Assembly (NCBI RefSeq): GCF_000242255.2 | Contig: NC_017033.1 | Span: forward strand, 2,863,110 to 2,927,109 | Direction of reading: 5' to 3' | DNA from: Frateuria aurantia DSM 6220 | GTDB lineage: Bacteria; Pseudomonadota; Gammaproteobacteria; Xanthomonadales; Rhodanobacteraceae | Length of the DNA: 64,000 nt | Shown here: piece after piece, positions 63,825 through 64,000 of the stretch | Position numbering within the stretch: position 1 is the first letter of the stretch | How the letters are laid out: the number at the start of each line of letters is the position of its first letter | Notes under the pieces: generated by a model | Databases searched by the model: none | Told to the model about the DNA's origin: nothing | The model's input: the letters and a program-made list of their open reading frames with translations, nothing else | Position numbers and translations under genes: made by a program

Positions 63825-64000
63825 GGCTGCACCAGGGCGTGACCGTCACGGGCCCAGTTCAGCGGACGCTGCAAGGCGGCCAGTGTGGCGATGAGACTGA
63901 ACAGCAGCAAGGCCGCGCCGCCATTGTGGGCGGTCGCCACCGGCAGGGGCAGACCGAAATGGACATTGCTGACACCCAGCGCGACCTGCAGCAGCAGAAT
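63821..64000 (-). CDS. ctaA: heme A synthase, C-terminal end (partial)
   Basis: The frame enters from the right edge and ends at 63821. The 59 visible residues contain [19 protein letters not shown] and [20 protein letters not shown], the last helices of COX15/CtaA with one of its heme-ligand histidines in AHNGGAA. It converts heme O to heme A. The stop overlaps the cyoE start. The N-terminal part is outside the window. Confidence 0.85.
   Translation of the reverse strand: MLLLQVALGVSNVHFGLPLPVATAHNGGAALLLFSLIATLAALQRPLNWARDGHALVQP

Overview
This is a GC-rich, gene-dense stretch of a chromosome from a gammaproteobacterium, most likely of the order Lysobacterales/Xanthomonadales and plausibly the Rhodanobacteraceae. 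Pointers to this are a dihydrolipoyl dehydrogenase with a fused lipoyl domain, a homodimeric AceE, the engB–cytochrome c4–dsbA–dsbA order, a glutaredoxin/rhodanese fusion and the rpsU–yqeY–dnaG order. The assignment rests on gene content and recall; no database search was run. I saw no tRNA, rRNA, CRISPR array, insertion sequence, prophage or plasmid feature. The window reads as core chromosome with a few eroding genes.

Layout. 1–4.9 kb: tail of an unknown gene, a HAD phosphatase, a convergent polyol (mannitol-type) dehydrogenase, DNA polymerase IV and a stand-alone HD-GYP protein. 5–8.5 kb: aceF–lpdA, encoding pyruvate dehydrogenase E2 and E3, on the minus strand. 8.9–18.5 kb: a mixed block with an MscS channel, small membrane and envelope proteins, a ferritin-like di-iron protein, a lipoprotein, a 5'-truncated acyltransferase, an MFS exporter, a thioredoxin/helical-repeat protein, a glutathione transferase and a YqjD-like protein. 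18.6–25.2 kb: aceE, maeB and rsgA on the minus strand, so aceE lies about 10 kb from aceF–lpdA. 25.4–30.6 kb: an AlaA-type aminotransferase coupled to an SGNH hydrolase, a wrecked metallophosphoesterase, a glutaredoxin–IscA-like–rhodanese fusion, an SDR and an ABC ATPase. 30.6–43.4 kb: SppA, an OmpR-type two-component pair, EngB, cytochrome c4, two DsbA lipoproteins, an EEP nuclease/phosphatase, lytic transglycosylase, an NDUFA9-like protein and CCA-adding enzyme. 43.5–50 kb: an LtaS-like membrane transferase, a MidA-type methyltransferase, a TonB receptor behind a Zur-like operator and an EcsC-family protein.

50–56.5 kb is the most unusual region. A pteridine reductase-like SDR is followed by Anbu, a bacterial proteasome-like protease. 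Anbu converges on the alpha-E and circularly permuted ATP-grasp genes with which it is typically associated. Beyond them lie folK and folB with an MscS-family channel gene between them. 56.5–60.5 kb is tsaD, divergent from the macromolecular-synthesis cluster (rpsU, yqeY, a DUF1328 microprotein, dnaG); rpoD does not follow dnaG. The window closes with a Na+/H+ antiporter, cyoE and the end of ctaA/COX15 (heme O/A synthesis).

The best candidates for poorly described biology are the Anbu/alpha-E/ATP-grasp island, the cysteine-free IscA-like domain inside the glutaredoxin–rhodanese fusion, the putative Zur-controlled TonB receptor, and two unexplained perfect inverted repeats (2909–2939 and 8588–8623).
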